A stretch of DNA of 64,000 nucleotides, taken from Dryocosmus kuriphilus. Lineage: Eukaryota > Arthropoda > Insecta > Hymenoptera > Cynipidae. The translations under genes and the position numbers were made by a program. Below are positions 11,790 through 24,659 of the stretch, piece after piece (positions within the stretch are counted from its first letter, which is position 1; every line of letters starts with the position of its first letter). The notes below the pieces were generated by a model. That model was not told the origin of the DNA. It worked only from the letters and a program-made list of their open reading frames with translations, and ran no database searches. The stretch covers positions 84,695,786 to 84,759,785 of the forward strand of contig CM076196.1 of NCBI GenBank assembly GCA_038277395.1. The letters are read 5' to 3'.

Positions 11790-13090
11790 GACATCAAACC
11801 CATTAACAATATAACATATGGATCATCCGCTTTTAAATCTGATCACCAGAGCAACTGGCTATATCACTTAGTAAAATTATGATTTAATTAATGCAAGGAA
11901 AAACTAGCTAATAACTTCTTTACAGACGCTAATCCTAGCAGTCTATCTATCATGGAAAGACCTTGAGTTTAGTTGTACAAACTTTACAAGAAATATAGCA
12001 ACCATAGCTATATATAAAGTTTGCAGCCTTGCCAGTGTTAATAATTAACTAGATTACAGTTAATGTGTTGCGATTCAGTACATGTTCCAACTTGAATGAA
12101 GCAGATGATTTATAGGAATAATGAAATAGGCGAGAATTTTTTTCTGAGATTAGACTGGCTACCCTGAATGATTCTATTTGAGGTTTTTAAAATTGGTAAA
12201 CAAAACCTAGTAACCCTTCTATATCTAAACTCTGTCTAAAGGATTTGTAAATGTTTAAATAAGAGTTATAAAATATATTTTACTCAAGTCAACACATATT
12301 TGGCTGATTTGCATGTTCCTAAGCCAAACTCAATTAGCAAGTTACTAAGTCAAACATGTTAGAATTATCATCACTTATGATGGAATTAACAAATTCATCT
12401 CAGCCAATATTCAGGGCGTTCTACTTTCTAGTTCAGCGTGTTGGTATAAATATTAAAATAACTTCGCTCGTACTAGGTCGAAAGAGGACTGATAAGGGTA
12501 GTTCCCTGTATTTGGATCCGCTGCACTGCGATATGTCGCTATCTGGTAGCAGAAACTGAAGACTATTCCAGGTCGATTTTGAAATTTCGAATTGGCAATC
12601 ACACTATAATACTGGTTAATAAAGAAGTCACGACAAAAAATGACACACAGTGTCATGAAATTAATTAAAAAGTTTATTAAAAAGTTAGACAAGAATTTAA
12701 AATGGAATTTTCAACGTGAAAAGCGAAAAGTAAGGCGTTTTGCTGCATCGAACAGTGGAAGGAAATGCACCTTTTTCGTTCAAAACAGCGTAGAAGCGTT
12801 AATTTTAAGCCGATTAAAAAATTTTTGTTTTTAAATTTGAGTTTCTATTTGTTTAATAACGAAGTTTTCGCTCAATGTACAGAAAAAGTGACATTTTTTA
12901 CTAAACAATTTTTTGCAGTTCAATAAATGCTTATCTAAACTTTACATCCTCTTACATCAATGAATGGGGACTAAAAAAAAATACAAAGAATTTGTTGATT
13001 GATCCTTTTAATCATTACAGACAAATTTGATGAACAAATTGTCAAATAGTGTGGTGCCCAGAGGGTTAAAAAGTCAAAGACACCCGTTTT
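11790..13090. other. AT-rich intergenic DNA, nothing recognised
   Basis: Several 60-80 codon open frames on both strands lack any conserved motif or splice context and are treated as chance. Confidence 0.45.
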
Positions 13091-13093
13091 CGC

Positions 13094-13398
13094 CATTTTT
13101 GACGTAACGTAGCAAGTACACGTGACTTGTTAACTTATCTATCTAGGATTCCAAAAAATCTGAAGCATTACGGAGATTTTGCGCAGCACAGGTTTTTCTT
13201 TGCAGCCGCAACCTTGCATACTGGCTGTATGCTACTTTAGCACACGCATATAGAAAACCTGTGCTGCGCAAAATTTCTGTAACGTTTCCGATTTTTTGTA
13301 AGCCTAGGCTTATAGATAAAGGTTTAAGCTTTAATTTCTGCCCTATTAGATGTCTCTGATAAGTTACGTGTGCTCGCTACATTATGTCAAAAATTGTC
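13094..13398. mobile_element. palindromic element, ~105-145-bp arms
   Basis: The left arm (13094-13198) starts CATTTTTGACGTAA and ends GCGCAGCACAGGTTTTTC. The right arm (13253-13398) starts GAAAACCTGTGCTGCGC and ends ATTATGTCAAAAATTG. The right arm shares TTTAAGCTTTAATTT..CTATTAGATGTCTCT with 17710-17750, so this element is related to the nested palindrome at 16891-17938. Confidence 0.6.
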
Positions 13399-13399
13399 A

Positions 13400-14665
13400 T
13401 TTTGTTCAAATATTAAGATGCTCCATGCAAAATTATTCTACTTTGAAAGTTTCAATCTAGAAATATTCAAATATGAGCGTTATTAATTTGCAATTGCTTA
13501 ATTTTATTACTAAGGCTTCCAATTTAAAATAAAATTGCAGAATCTTAAAGGGTTTAATTCCAAATTATACAATTTCAAATGCTCTCAATTTTAAATTGTG
13601 TAAACTTTATAAAGTTTCTAACTAAAATTATTTAAATTCTAATGTTTTCAAATTTAAATTTAAAATTAGCACAAGTTTAATCGATTGTAATTTAAAAGTA
13701 CAATATTATCAGTGTAGCCGAACTTCATTTTCGAAATTCCCAGACCTTTCTTAGACCATTTTTTCATTATACAATTATTACTAATATTATCATAATTTTA
13801 TACAATTTTTATACAATTCAAAACATAACTCTTCAAGCAGACCTTTATTATTCTTGACAGATGTTTAAATTTCCTGTAAGTTACAACCTTTCCTGAGTTC
13901 ATTATTGCTTTTAGATGACGCGCAAGACATTTTTTTAAATATGTAGTTTTTGCGTTCTATATACTATCAGTAAATTATTGTTTGTTATTACTGTATTTTC
14001 AAAACTTTTTATAAAAATTTAGTGCTTGAAAACTGAACTTTGATAATATATACTTTATATTTATTAATATAGTGTTATAGAAAGTGGGACTGCCCCATAA
14101 AAAATTAATAATAAGGGGTATTGATATGTTTATTTATTCGAAAGAGGTTTCCACTATTAGAGAACACATTTTCATATGTATTCATATAAAAAGATGGAAA
14201 AGAGAAAATTTTACATTTTAAATCTGTTTCAAATACGCAACTTTACCTCAGACTTTAAAATTTTGGGGTAAACTTGAAATTTTCTAGCAGTAAGTTATTT
14301 TTAAATAGTTTGAGAGAGAGACAGAGGGGGGGGGGGGGGGCATTTATTTACATGAACAACTTTGCCCCAGTCTGCAATATTCGTCTTAGGATACTAGTGT
14401 TCCTATTTTTTCAATGACACAAATTGCTTCTGAAACATTTTTTGAAGAAGTGTATAAAAGCTTATTGTCGACAATTTTTGGAAATACGATAAGGGGACCA
14501 TCTCAGTAACTTTCCCCACTTTCGTAGATTTGACCCAGAAGTGAGTTCTCATCGTAAAAAGAAAACGTTCTCTTACAGAATTCTAGAATATCAGGCCCCG
14601 TAATAGAATCTGAATCTCTTAGCAAGTCATTATTTATAAACACTTCATGTTTAAGATTAAGAATG
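13400..14665. other. AT-rich intergenic DNA with a G run
   Basis: Nothing gene-like was found. A run of G at about 14327-14340 sits after a short GA-rich stretch. Confidence 0.45.
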
Positions 14666-14669
14666 GAGA

Positions 14670-15495
14670 TATTTTCAAGTGTTCAGACATCATCAACCAA
14701 GCAACTCTCGTTACGTAACTTGGCATGAGCCAGCCGAATTCTCATTGAATGATGGAAATGGAAACGATGGAAACGCCATCGCCATTGTCTTGCTCGCTTC
14801 GACAACGATACCTATACACAACGTTTCTATAGGTATAAATGCAGGAAGTGATGCATTTTTCCGATAGAAACATTTGCATCTACCCGGTGTAGAGGATCGA
14901 TAGGTGTTCTTAGAGTGAAGCAGTTTCAGTTCACAATGGAAACCTACAGAGGCAGGACACAAAATGTCAAGGCGCGAGCGAGAATTCGAGTGTTGGGGAG
15001 AACGATCGATCGAGCCCAGCTACAGAGATTTGATGAAGAATAAAGAAGAAGACATTCAAGCTTCCAGTATTGGGAATCGGGACTATCTCACCCCGAATCG
15101 AACGAGTCCGGACATCAATCGCCCACCCATTGAAATAATATGCGCTTATGCTTAACAGTCGACTGGCTTGACTGACTTGCATGCGATTACGTACGTCTAT
15201 TGGCTGATGGTTCGACAGCGACGACGCCACGCCAATGTGTTCAGATCGGTTTGGATGTGTTACTCTTCATCTACACGCATGTGTGGAATTCAGGAACAAA
15301 CACACGCTGGAAATCTAATCTGTGTGTGGACATTGGACATACTGAATCCACTCAAACACTTAAGTCTGACATGAAGCCTTTAAGTGTATTCGTGTCCGCT
15401 ATACTATATATACAATGTAGCTTGGCAACAAGCAGTCAGCCAGTTACGGGGCAAGGTCGACCCTCTCCCCCAGCTATTTTATCCCAGCATATATT
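14670..15495. other. GC-richer island, function not recognised
   Basis: This 0.8-kb stretch is GC-richer than its surroundings and has overlapping short ORFs on both strands. None has a recognisable domain. Small inverted motifs such as CCTATACACAACGTTTCTATAGG occur. A promoter, an old exon or a TE fragment are all possible. Confidence 0.25.
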
Positions 15496-15817
15496 TGTTA
15501 CTAGGGATGTTAACTTTATGCATTTGAGAATGCTGTATTATACGATAATATTTAAGTCTTTTATGAGATGATTATGTGGTAAAAATAATAAAATTTATGC
15601 AGGCATTATGCGAATTAAAATACAGATGTATGCATTGTTCTGCACCGTAACCTGACTCCCGGTGATTTTTGCACATTTTTGAAAAAGTTACATTTGGTTT
15701 ATTTAACAATGAATATGCGTTTTTAAACCGTTTTTTTGAAGGTGCCATTGTTTAAAAAAGTTATCCGTTTTATTTGAAAATATGCACATAATTATATATA
15801 CAATTTGCATATTTTCA

Positions 15818-16190
15818 AATGATAGGAGCAAGATATTCATCGAAAATTCTTTGAGAAATACGAAACCAATCTATTTAAAAATGATGAAATTATGGATTTG
15901 TTTAACAAATTTGTTTAAAAAATTAAGAAATGGTGATTGTCCTTCATAAAAAATACACATATGAGTGTATTGAAACGTCTAATTTGTTTATTATAGCAAA
16001 CAAAAATTAGTTTTCTTTTAGTATAAACGACGTTTAAGTACCTCATATGTATATTTTTTATGAAGAAAAATCACCATTCCTTAATTTTTTAAACAAATTT
16101 GATAAACATTTCCATAATTTTATCATTTTTAAATAGATTGGTTTCGTGCTTTTTAAAGAATCTTCAATGAATATCTTGCTCCTATCATTT
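15818..16190. mobile_element. palindromic element, ~150-bp arms
   Basis: The left arm begins AATGATAGGAGCAAGATATT and continues through CGAAACCAATCTATTTAAAAATGATGAAATTATGG and AAATGGTGATT..CTTCATAAAAAATA. The right arm (about 16045-16190) carries all of these blocks in inverted order, ending AATATCTTGCTCCTATCATT. The centre near 15985-16030 is an imperfect stem of TTTGTTT-type sequence. No ORF. Confidence 0.65.
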
Positions 16191-16261
16191 TTTGTGCGAT
16201 TTTTTAATGTCTTACAATAATCTTTAATTACTTAAACAAAGGCAGCAAGGAAATAGAGCTT

Positions 16262-16560
16262 CGGTTGGCTCACCTGGTAGTGCGCCGGCCTTGCAAGCAA
16301 GAGGGTCCGGGGTTCGAATCCTGAGCAGGTAACAATGGAATTTTCTATGTACTACCGAGGCTCTCGTGGTTCGGAACCCACGTTAAAACTGTATGTAGGT
16401 CCCCTCATAAAGAGGCCAGTGATCCTTCAGGGGTTATAAAGAGAGGGGGTTAGAAAGAGAGAAAGAGAGGGAGAGGAGAGAGAGAGACCAGGAAAAACTT
16501 GTAAAAATTTGGCAGTAAATTGTTCTGGGAGACTCTCAAAACCTCTAAGGGAAAAGAGTA
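16262..16560 (+). mobile_element. tRNA-headed SINE-like unit
   Basis: The head (16262-16335) has TTGGCTCACCTGGTAGTGCG as an A-box region, CTTGCAAGCAAG where an anticodon arm with TGC would sit, and GGGGTTCGAATCC as a very good B box. The 5' and 3' ends do not pair as an acceptor stem, and sequence continues without a break into a tRNA-unrelated body with CTCTCGTGGTTCGGAACCCACG and a GA-rich tail near 16440-16495. This fits a tRNA-derived SINE; a stand-alone tRNA-Ala pseudogene is the alternative. Confidence 0.55.
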
Positions 16561-16890
16561 TAAAGAAAAACACCTAAGTAGCAAACAAATGCATAATACG
16601 GTCAGTTAATTACGTAGAATTCGCTATTAAAAAAAACAAAACAATTAACAACAATGTATCTTGCTATGTTACTAGGTTATTAAAAAAATAATTGGAAATT
16701 TTGAACAAACTTAATAAACAAATTCAATGTTTTGCCATTTTTCAAGAGACAGATTTCGTTTTTTTTTAAAGGACTCAATTACTAATATTGAGTATTATAT
16801 TTTCAGTAGCACTCTGTTACATTATATTTTACTAATAACATTATATTTTACCAATAACAATGGTCTTTAACTGCAAAAATTTTCTGTTTG

Positions 16891-17529
16891 ATAATACTGG
16901 TATGCAAATTTTATCTTTTTCTCTGCCAATGGGAATCAACATGGTGTTTCCGAAGCATTTTTTGCATTGAAAACGAATCTGGGATCAACATTTGTCCATC
17001 ACGTCAAGTTTTTGAGAAAAAGGGGGTTTCAACCCCAAAATAACGTTTTGCAATTTTTGAAAAGTCGCAGGGGGAAACATGACATGCTAGAGACCTCTAA
17101 TAGGGCTCAAATTAAAGTTTTCTACTTTAAAAGAGCCTAGCTAGAACTTGATTCCATGTGACCTTGGAGCACGGGGTTGGTTTATGTTTGAGGGTGCAGG
17201 TGGCCAAGCACGCAAAAAGTGACAAAATTTTGAAAATTTTCAAATTTTATGTGTAATAAATTTATTAGTCGAATCAGTATTAACTGTTCCTGATTCAATT
17301 CATAAATTCATTACACTCGCACAATTATCATATTTTTTAAAATTTTACCATCCCCTACATTCTGTACTTTGTGCGTGCTTGGGCACTTGCACCCTTAAAC
17401 ATAAACGCACCTTGTGCTTCAAGGTAACATGCAATTAAAGGGTAATGGTGGTCTATGACGTAATCAATGAATCACCTTGGAATGTATTTCTTTTCCGCCT
17501 TCTTATTTTTAAAGTAAATAAAATATAAG

Positions 17530-17603
<74 letters not shown>

Positions 17604-17938
17604 AGTATAAAATATACTTTAAAAATAAGAATTAATGCGGAAAAGCAATACATTGCAACGCCATCCATTGATTACGTCATAGACTACCATTTGCCCTTAA
17701 AGACGAAAGTTTAAGCTTTAATTTGAGTTCTATGAGAAGTCTCTAGCATGTTAGGTTCTCCCCTATGATTCTTCGAAAATTGCCAAAAACGCTAATTATG
17801 GGGGTTTCAACTCCCTTTTGCTAAAAAACTTGACGTAATGGACAAACTTTGGACCCGGATTCGCCTTCAGCGCAAAAGAATTGTTCAGAAACACTATGTC
17901 GCTTCCCATTCGCAAAAACCATGCATGCCAGTATAACA
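16891..17938. mobile_element. nested palindromes: outer arms with two inner hairpins
   Basis: The outer arms (16891-17145 and 17700-17938) are inverted copies sharing ATAATACTGG.ATGCA, GTCCAT.ACGTCAAGTTTTT, GGGGGTTTCAA.CCC and CATGCTAGAGAC. Inside are two independent inverted pairs. Pair A is 17150-17225 with 17355-17440 (GTGCAGGTGGCCAAGCACGC against GCGTGCTTGGGCACTTGCAC). Pair B is 17448-17534 with 17602-17696 (GTCTATGACGTAATCAATG against CATTGATTACGTCATAGAC) and surrounds a TA microsatellite. The layout is L-A-A'-B-B'-L'. No transposase ORF. Confidence 0.7.
17535..17601. repeat. (TA)n microsatellite at a palindrome centre
   Basis: About 33 TA units form the tip of inverted pair B. The adjoining open frame of alternating Tyr and Ile is an artefact of the repeat. 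Confidence 0.9.
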
Positions 17939-17940
17939 GG

Positions 17941-18112
17941 CCCGATTCTACGGGGAGGGGAGGGGGGGGGGGGGGGGATATTTGCAGCGGGCGGCAAAGA
18001 CTAGGAGGCGGCAGCCACCAGGCTTAGCCAGTCTCATTTGTTGAAAAATTTTGCCTAGAGGGCAGAAAATTGGCAGTCTGCACCCCCTTTTTTAAACAAA
18101 AATAAATAAATA
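17941..18112. other. G-run region after the nested palindrome
   Basis: A poly-G run at 17953-17979 is followed by a GGC-rich stretch, CGGCAAAGACTAGGAGGCGGC, and then AT-rich DNA. No gene was seen. Confidence 0.4.
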
Positions 18113-18425
18113 CATATAATCCAACAAGAACAATTTATTATTTTAACCATTTTTTAAATAAAAATAGCTCAATTTGGTCATTTATCTAAACTTATAAAAA
18201 ATGCTTAAAAACAAGTGTCTGAAACTAGAATTTCTTAACAAACAGAGTCATTCTGAATTGTGGGTAAACCACAAGGTTATAAAAATACAATTTCATTTGT
18301 CGAAACAGGGACCGAACTGAGAATGTTTTTAAGCATTGTCTGTAAGTGCTGATAAATGACCAATTGAGCTATTTTTATAAAAAAAAAAAATTTCAAAATA
18401 ATAAATAGTTCTTGTTGGATTATAA
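18113..18425. mobile_element. inverted-repeat element enclosing a tRNA-like segment
   Basis: Arms of about 70 bp (18113-18183 and 18353-18425) are near-perfect inverted copies with ATAATCCAACAAGAAC, AATTTATTATTTT and ATTTTTAT..AGCTCAATTTGGTCATTTA. On the minus strand the right arm and centre read TAGCTCAATTGGTCATTTAT and then TCTCAGTTCGGTCCCTG, an A-box to B-box arrangement. The tRNA-like 5' portion is therefore itself part of the inverted repeat. Confidence 0.6.
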
Positions 18426-18429
18426 AGTA

Positions 18430-21400
18430 TGATAGGGGGGACGTTGCTTTCGAAGAAAAATTTGTTCATTTAGAAGCTAAACTATACTTAATCGTATAGT
18501 TTCAGAAATGCCAATTTTCTGGTAATTTATTACGCTTATTTCAGTACCAAATATTTGATACGTGATTTTATATTTTCATTTGTCTGCAGAAGTATCCCTT
18601 AATGGTATAATATCAGTAATAATAATAATATTTCATCACCATGTCTCTAGTAATTCAATTTTTGCAATTTTACGACCATTAAATTAATCAACATCTGCGT
18701 TGAATAACACATACACTTCTTTGCAAAAGAATTAATTATAGAAAATTTGTTTTGAGGTCTCCAATTTTAAAAACTATAGAATCTAGTTTTATTACTAATT
18801 TTCAAAGTTTTTATATGGCATCACTTGTGTTTTAACCTGTTCTTTAGAATCAAGCCAATAATCTTGAAAATTATATATAAATAATTTTTGGTCGATATTT
18901 TTCCTAAAAAGGATAGAAAAAATGAGACATATCACATGAATAATGATGTCAATATAAATTTTTTTAAGACAATAATATTAATTTTCTCAAAGTTTCGGAC
19001 GATATTATTGTACATTATAAAGTATAATTTTTAACGCATCAATGTTAAATTGTCCAGATTGCTTTAGTTTTTAGGTTTTTTTTTCTTTATCAGGCTCTGA
19101 ATAAAAAATTTTTAACATTCAAAAACTTGAAAAATTATAAATGTTTTTCAATATTTTGAAAAGCTATTAATTTCAACTTAAATTGATTTATTTTGAAACA
19201 CTTTCTGTTGAAATTTGTCTGTTTCAAATATATCATACACCTAAGTGGTTCTTGGTTCGATTTGAACTGTTTAATATTTCATTTTTAGCTTTTCTTTAAA
19301 CGGCTGCAACTATTTCAGTTTTGGATTTTCAACATTTTAGGTTCGAAAGTTCATTTAATTTTGAATATTTAATAGACTTAAGAGGATATTTGAAATAATA
19401 TTTTAAAAACAAAGTTCTAATTTTGCAGTTACAATTTTTAATTGTTTAAACCGCAAATGGACTGCTTCTATTAAAAAAGTAGTAAATCGGCATGGCTCTT
19501 AATAAAATCGTAATTCGCGTCCTCTATAGTAAGTATAGATATGCAAATATCTATTTACTTATTACTATTGATGGCACGAGTTGCGTTTTCATTGTGGACC
19601 ATGACGAGATTTAATGCTTTTTAAATAGGAGCAGTTGAAATTGTTTAATTTCGAGGAGTTTCCATATTAAAAACTTCAAAAAAAATATTGAACGACGAAA
19701 TTATACAACTTTAAGCCCCAATTGAAGTTTTTCAGATTTTTAAACTTTAATAGTTCCATTTGAAATTCTGTAATTACTTGAATACTTACATAATTTTCAA
19801 TTTGCTAAACATAACATTTAAAAAGCTTCAAGCTTGAAATTTTTTAATTTTTGAACTTCAATTTAAAAAATTGAATTTCAAATAATATAAATGTTGAATG
19901 TTTCTAAGTTTCCAATTCAAAATTATTCAATTTTAAAGTGTTCTTAAATGAGAAAAACGAGGAGAAACGTGTTTTACATGTGGGGAGGGAGTTGCGGTGA
20001 GGGTCAAAATTCCCGGGAAATTGCGCTATGTAATACTTGAATGACCCCTCACCTCAACTTTAAATAGTTAAAATTTTGGAGTTTTCAATTAAGTTATTCA
20101 ACTGTTTCAGTTTTATATTGTAAATGTTTAAAAAATTTCAATTTAAAATTGTTCAATATCAAATAGGTACTTCAATTAAATATAAATTGTTCACGTCTAA
20201 ACAGTTCAGCCAAAAATTTTTATTAAATATTTACATAATTTATTGCTTTAAAAAAATCGTTAATTGTTTAATTGAGAAGGCTTAAGGTATGAAATTCTGT
20301 AAGCTAGAGTTTTTAGGAGTATTTAAAAATTGAAACTGTTTATTTTTTATTCAAATTTAACATTTCCTTTCAAGTTTAGATTCATAAAATTTTAAATTTA
20401 TCAATTGCAAGCATCACAGTGATAATTATTATTAAAATAATGAAATAATTGAACTTATTTCAATTAATTATTGTTAATTTTTTTAAAATTTGAGTTTAAA
20501 ATGATTGATCCTTCTTACAAAGATATAAAGGCTGCAAATTTAAAATAGTACAATCCGGACTTCGCTAATGTTCTGAAAAAAATGTTTTACTCTGTTCCCT
20601 AGGAATTTAAAATCCTTTCAGATTTTAATGCATTAAAATAATCTTAAAAATCAACGTAACTTCTTACTTTAAATTCGGTTCTTTTTTAATCTAATCGAAA
20701 AATCACCAATTTCATCACCGAAGAATTTGAAGGATTTTAAAATCAGCCGCTTTCAAATTATTATGAATTTAATCTATTTTAAGTTCAATTATAGGTGTTA
20801 TATTTTATGACAGTGAGACTGGCAAGACTTGCTTTTAAGTTTTAAACCTTCGCTACTTGCGTTGAAAATTTATTATTCAATGAACGTGTGTAATTCAAGC
20901 GAAATGGGGAAATTATATTGCGCCAGAAATCGTCTCCTCAACACGTCATCAATTTTTTAAACCAAGCTAGAAATTTCTCTCCATTCTTGAGCCATACTTT
21001 GCTGCAGTAAAAAAACCCCCTCTTCTTTGTTCGAAAATTACGTTCTACCTGAAAGGAAGATTTAGGAAGGTTGAGGCTTTATGCTACCGCGATACAAAGT
21101 TTAGAACTCACGTGAGTTCCTCCTGAATTGACGATAATGCCACTCAATACTGAGATGAGGTGAATTTTTATTGGAGTGAAAGCGACCTTTTTGTCGAAAT
21201 AGTCACAAGGGATGGAATATGGATCATTCTCTTCATTGCTCGATAAGATAAAATTGTTTTTTAATATTTTTTAGATTAAACGAATATTTGCAAATACTCA
21301 AGACTACCCATTGTAAAATATAGTCTTTATGATGAATACAAAAATATATAATAGAACGCGGAAAACTTGAGTTCAAACTATGAATAGCAGTATTATTTTA

Positions 21401-24235
21401 TTTATTTATTACCAAACGATTACTGCTTGCCATTGCCATTGAGATTAAGATAGATAAAATTGTGCAAAGTATATATTTCAATCTGACGCAATATAAAGTG
21501 CACATTGGTGAGGATATTTTTAAAAATGACGAGTCAATATATTATTGAGTATCAGGTCACATAACTTCTCGTACTTTTAACGTTATAACAAAATATTTTG
21601 AAACAAAATCTCAAGTAAATGCCAATCAATAAGTGATTTAATTTCCAGTTTCGGTTGCGTTACTTGTGAGGTCTAGAAACAAAGTTACGTAATCTAGGAG
21701 CGCTCTTTTTTCAACATTACATTTAAAAAACTAGGCACCAAAAGAAAGCTTCAAAAAAGCTTTAGAGCTAACTAAAAAACAATTTTCTTTTCTTTTTAAT
21801 TTATTTTCTATTTATTTTTGATTGGAATAAATGAAAGTAATAAGAATAATTTGCATAGTTTAAGTTTATTTTTACAATCTCGTAGGTAAAGAATAGTATG
21901 TACATTGACATTATCACAAGAAAAAACATAACTGCAGATTTAATAAAGGAATGTCAACACTGTACAATGTACACTTTGATAAAAAATATATACAGAAAAT
22001 TCCTCCTCAAATTTACGTATTAATTAATACATATGTATCATATCATATTCGATTCATTTAAATTTAAACTATTGAATGCAGAAAATCTCGGTAATCTCAA
22101 TAATTTTGTGATTTGCATTAAAACGCAGTCAGGAGAAAAATAATAATTGTACAATGTTTACGGAAAAGAGTGATTACAAGCGTTGTGCACTTATCTCTCG
22201 ATTTGTTTATAAATAATAAGGCCGCGCTTATCCCATTACGTATTTAACAGCTTTGACCAATCCTCGTAATATCTCATTCAAATTCTTATTATTTGAAAGC
22301 GTGTTTCAATTTGATGAAATTTTACTCTCGCAATAATGAGAGAATGAAATTATAAAGGACTCATCACTTTGTAATTAAATTTCTTATAAAATGGCAATTA
22401 AAGGTTTATGATTATAAACCGAAATTATAGATTCAAATCATATTAATTATTCATTTCTATTGGAACTCTTATCGGGTCATCACGACGTACATTTTAGTAC
22501 ATTCCTTTCCATTCTTCTATATGAAAATGTCAATATTATTGCGTATCACGGTCCCGTTCCAGAATGCAAATTGCAGAGCATTTGCAGAGTGAGGTTCATC
22601 GATGTAAAAGAATAATTAACTGAAAAATGTACAAAATGTGTTTTTCCGAGGTTTTTTCAAAATTATTTAATAATGTTTAATCTTAAATTTCTATTACTTT
22701 TCTATAAGTTTTCCTAAAAGTTCAACAGACTCTATACATTTGTAATTTCAATTTAAATGAATTAAATAATTAATGTTTGAAAAAGATATAAGGCATTTCA
22801 TTGGTTTTATTTTCAGAATAAAAGGCGTTTCATCGTAATATTTCAAAAAATTTAAATCTCCACATTTGAATGATTTTAAATTTATCCAAAACTTAAGGCA
22901 TAAAACATACCATAATATAAATATTAAAAACAAAATTTATGCTTTGGATCATTTGACAAATATAAACAGTCAAATTTGATGAATCCTAAAATTTAAAGAG
23001 TTGTTTTTAAGATTACCGAATTTTCAGGTTTAAAAGCATTAAAGCGATCCAATATTCCGTTTTTCAGGACTCCAAATACACATCAATGTTTCCAAAATTT
23101 AAAGTATATGATTTATGAATTCCAAAAATAAACATTCCAATTGGACGCTTTCCAAAAGTTAAATCTTGACAAGACATAAATGCTTCATATTCCTAGTCGA
23201 CTTTTTCCTCTTCAAACAAAACGAAATATCAAGCATGCTTAATGATACTATAATTGAAATTTTGTTCAATTTTATCGTTATTTTAATTATTTAAACTTGA
23301 TGCTGTCCAAAATTTAAAAACATTTAGAAATTTGCAAAAATTAGTTAATCATTTAATAGTATAAAGTGTTTAACTTTGATGTTTGAAAAATTTAAAGCCC
23401 GATAATTGGTAAGTTTACGAAATCCGAGACTTCACACTTTAAAAAAATTTAATACCATTTAACTTGAAATTTAAAATTAAATTCTTCCAAATTTGGAAGC
23501 TTTCGACTCATTTTAAAAACTTCAAACAAATTTGACTTAAAAGTTGTTCAATCATGAAAGCTTTTTACAATTTCAATCGGGTATTAAAATCGATATATAA
23601 ATGCAGAATCTAGTTTTGTTGATCAGGAATACCGTTTTGTTTGTTCTGTAGCACAGCTTGACAATTTTAGAGAGGTGTCACCTCTGTAAATATTTTCTTG
23701 AAACTTGCAATTTAAATGAGCTAAAAGCCAACGGGGTTTGAAAAAAAAGTGACTAGACATTTGAATTGTAGATTTCGTTTACAATTTACATTACACAATG
23801 TGTAAAACTTTGATATAAATTTTCATTTTAAAAGCAAGATTGAGATTCAGAAAATAAATAAAGAGTTGAGGTTTATTAATCTCAAGTCAGATCAATTTCA
23901 TTAAATGTTTTTACTACTTTTCCTTTTTTCTTTCGTGGGAGTTGAGAAGTCTTTAGGTTTTGTCCGTAAACGGATTTTATATGGGGATAGTCTAGATTCT
24001 GAATTTTTAATTTGAAAATGAGTTTAAGTGAAGGTGGGAACACGAAATATTATTGCAAAAGCGAGGTATAATTATGAAAACAGCTTATAATTATATGCGC
24101 ATGTGATATTGATTCGGCGTTTAGAGCCCTTTATATCGAGGGTTGAATAGTGTAATAATACCCTAGTAGCCTGAAACTCAGAGGATGCATGAAAGGGGTT
24201 TCTATGTCTATATCGATAAAAAAATATTATCTAAT
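18430..24235. other. AT-rich intergenic DNA, nothing recognised
   Basis: A long stretch with only short incidental ORFs and AATTTTAAA-type low-complexity words. A small imperfect hairpin lies at about 19525-19565. A C/G-richer patch at 19965-20050 has no reading frame of interest. Confidence 0.5.
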
Positions 24236-24239
24236 ATTC

Positions 24240-24653
24240 TCATAAAGTAAGGAGTCTGTCAACCTTTTTTTCCATAAATCCATTTTTATCTTTTAAAGTT
24301 AGAACTGCTTTAGTGGAAGGAACACAGGATATCATTAAGATACTGCCAATGTAATTGAAGCAAGCGAAACTTAACGGTTCGGCTACTTCTTTAAATGGTA
24401 GAAGCTCTGATTCGACAAAGATGGACAGAATGCAGGTGTAACAAAATACGGAGATGTCACACTCATGCACGCGAACAAAAATAGTCTGGTTAAATAATGC
24501 AACAAAGATTGCCATATGTAGTCTTTTGAACTTAAAACGGAAATTAAATAATAAAATGTAAATAAACACTAAAAACACCATTTTTATTCTTAATGTTTTA
24601 TAATTGTAAAAGAAAAATGAAAAGACGTGGATTATTGCACATTTTCTTGACAT
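24240..24653 (-). CDS. unrecognised 137-codon ORF, hydrophobic segments
   Basis: The frame is open for 137 codons from an upstream non-ATG start. It contains several hydrophobic stretches, with Phe/Ile/Leu-rich segments around residues 10-50 and a segment ending NYIGSILMISC near residues 97-110. The second half has a less AT-biased base composition than its surroundings. I recognise no family. A degenerate membrane-protein or chemoreceptor exon is conceivable, but no diagnostic motif is present. It may be chance. Confidence 0.2.
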   Translation of the reverse strand: MSRKCAIIHVFSFFFYNYKTLRIKMVFLVFIYILLFNFRFKFKRLHMAIFVALFNQTIFVRVHECDISVFCYTCILSIFVESELLPFKEVAEPLSFACFNYIGSILMISCVPSTKAVLTLKDKNGFMEKKVDRLLTL

Positions 24654-24659
24654 GCATTT

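Noticed and set aside
16262..16335. Functional tRNA-Ala (TGC) gene
   Set aside because: A and B boxes are good, but the acceptor stem does not pair and sequence runs on into a SINE-like body.
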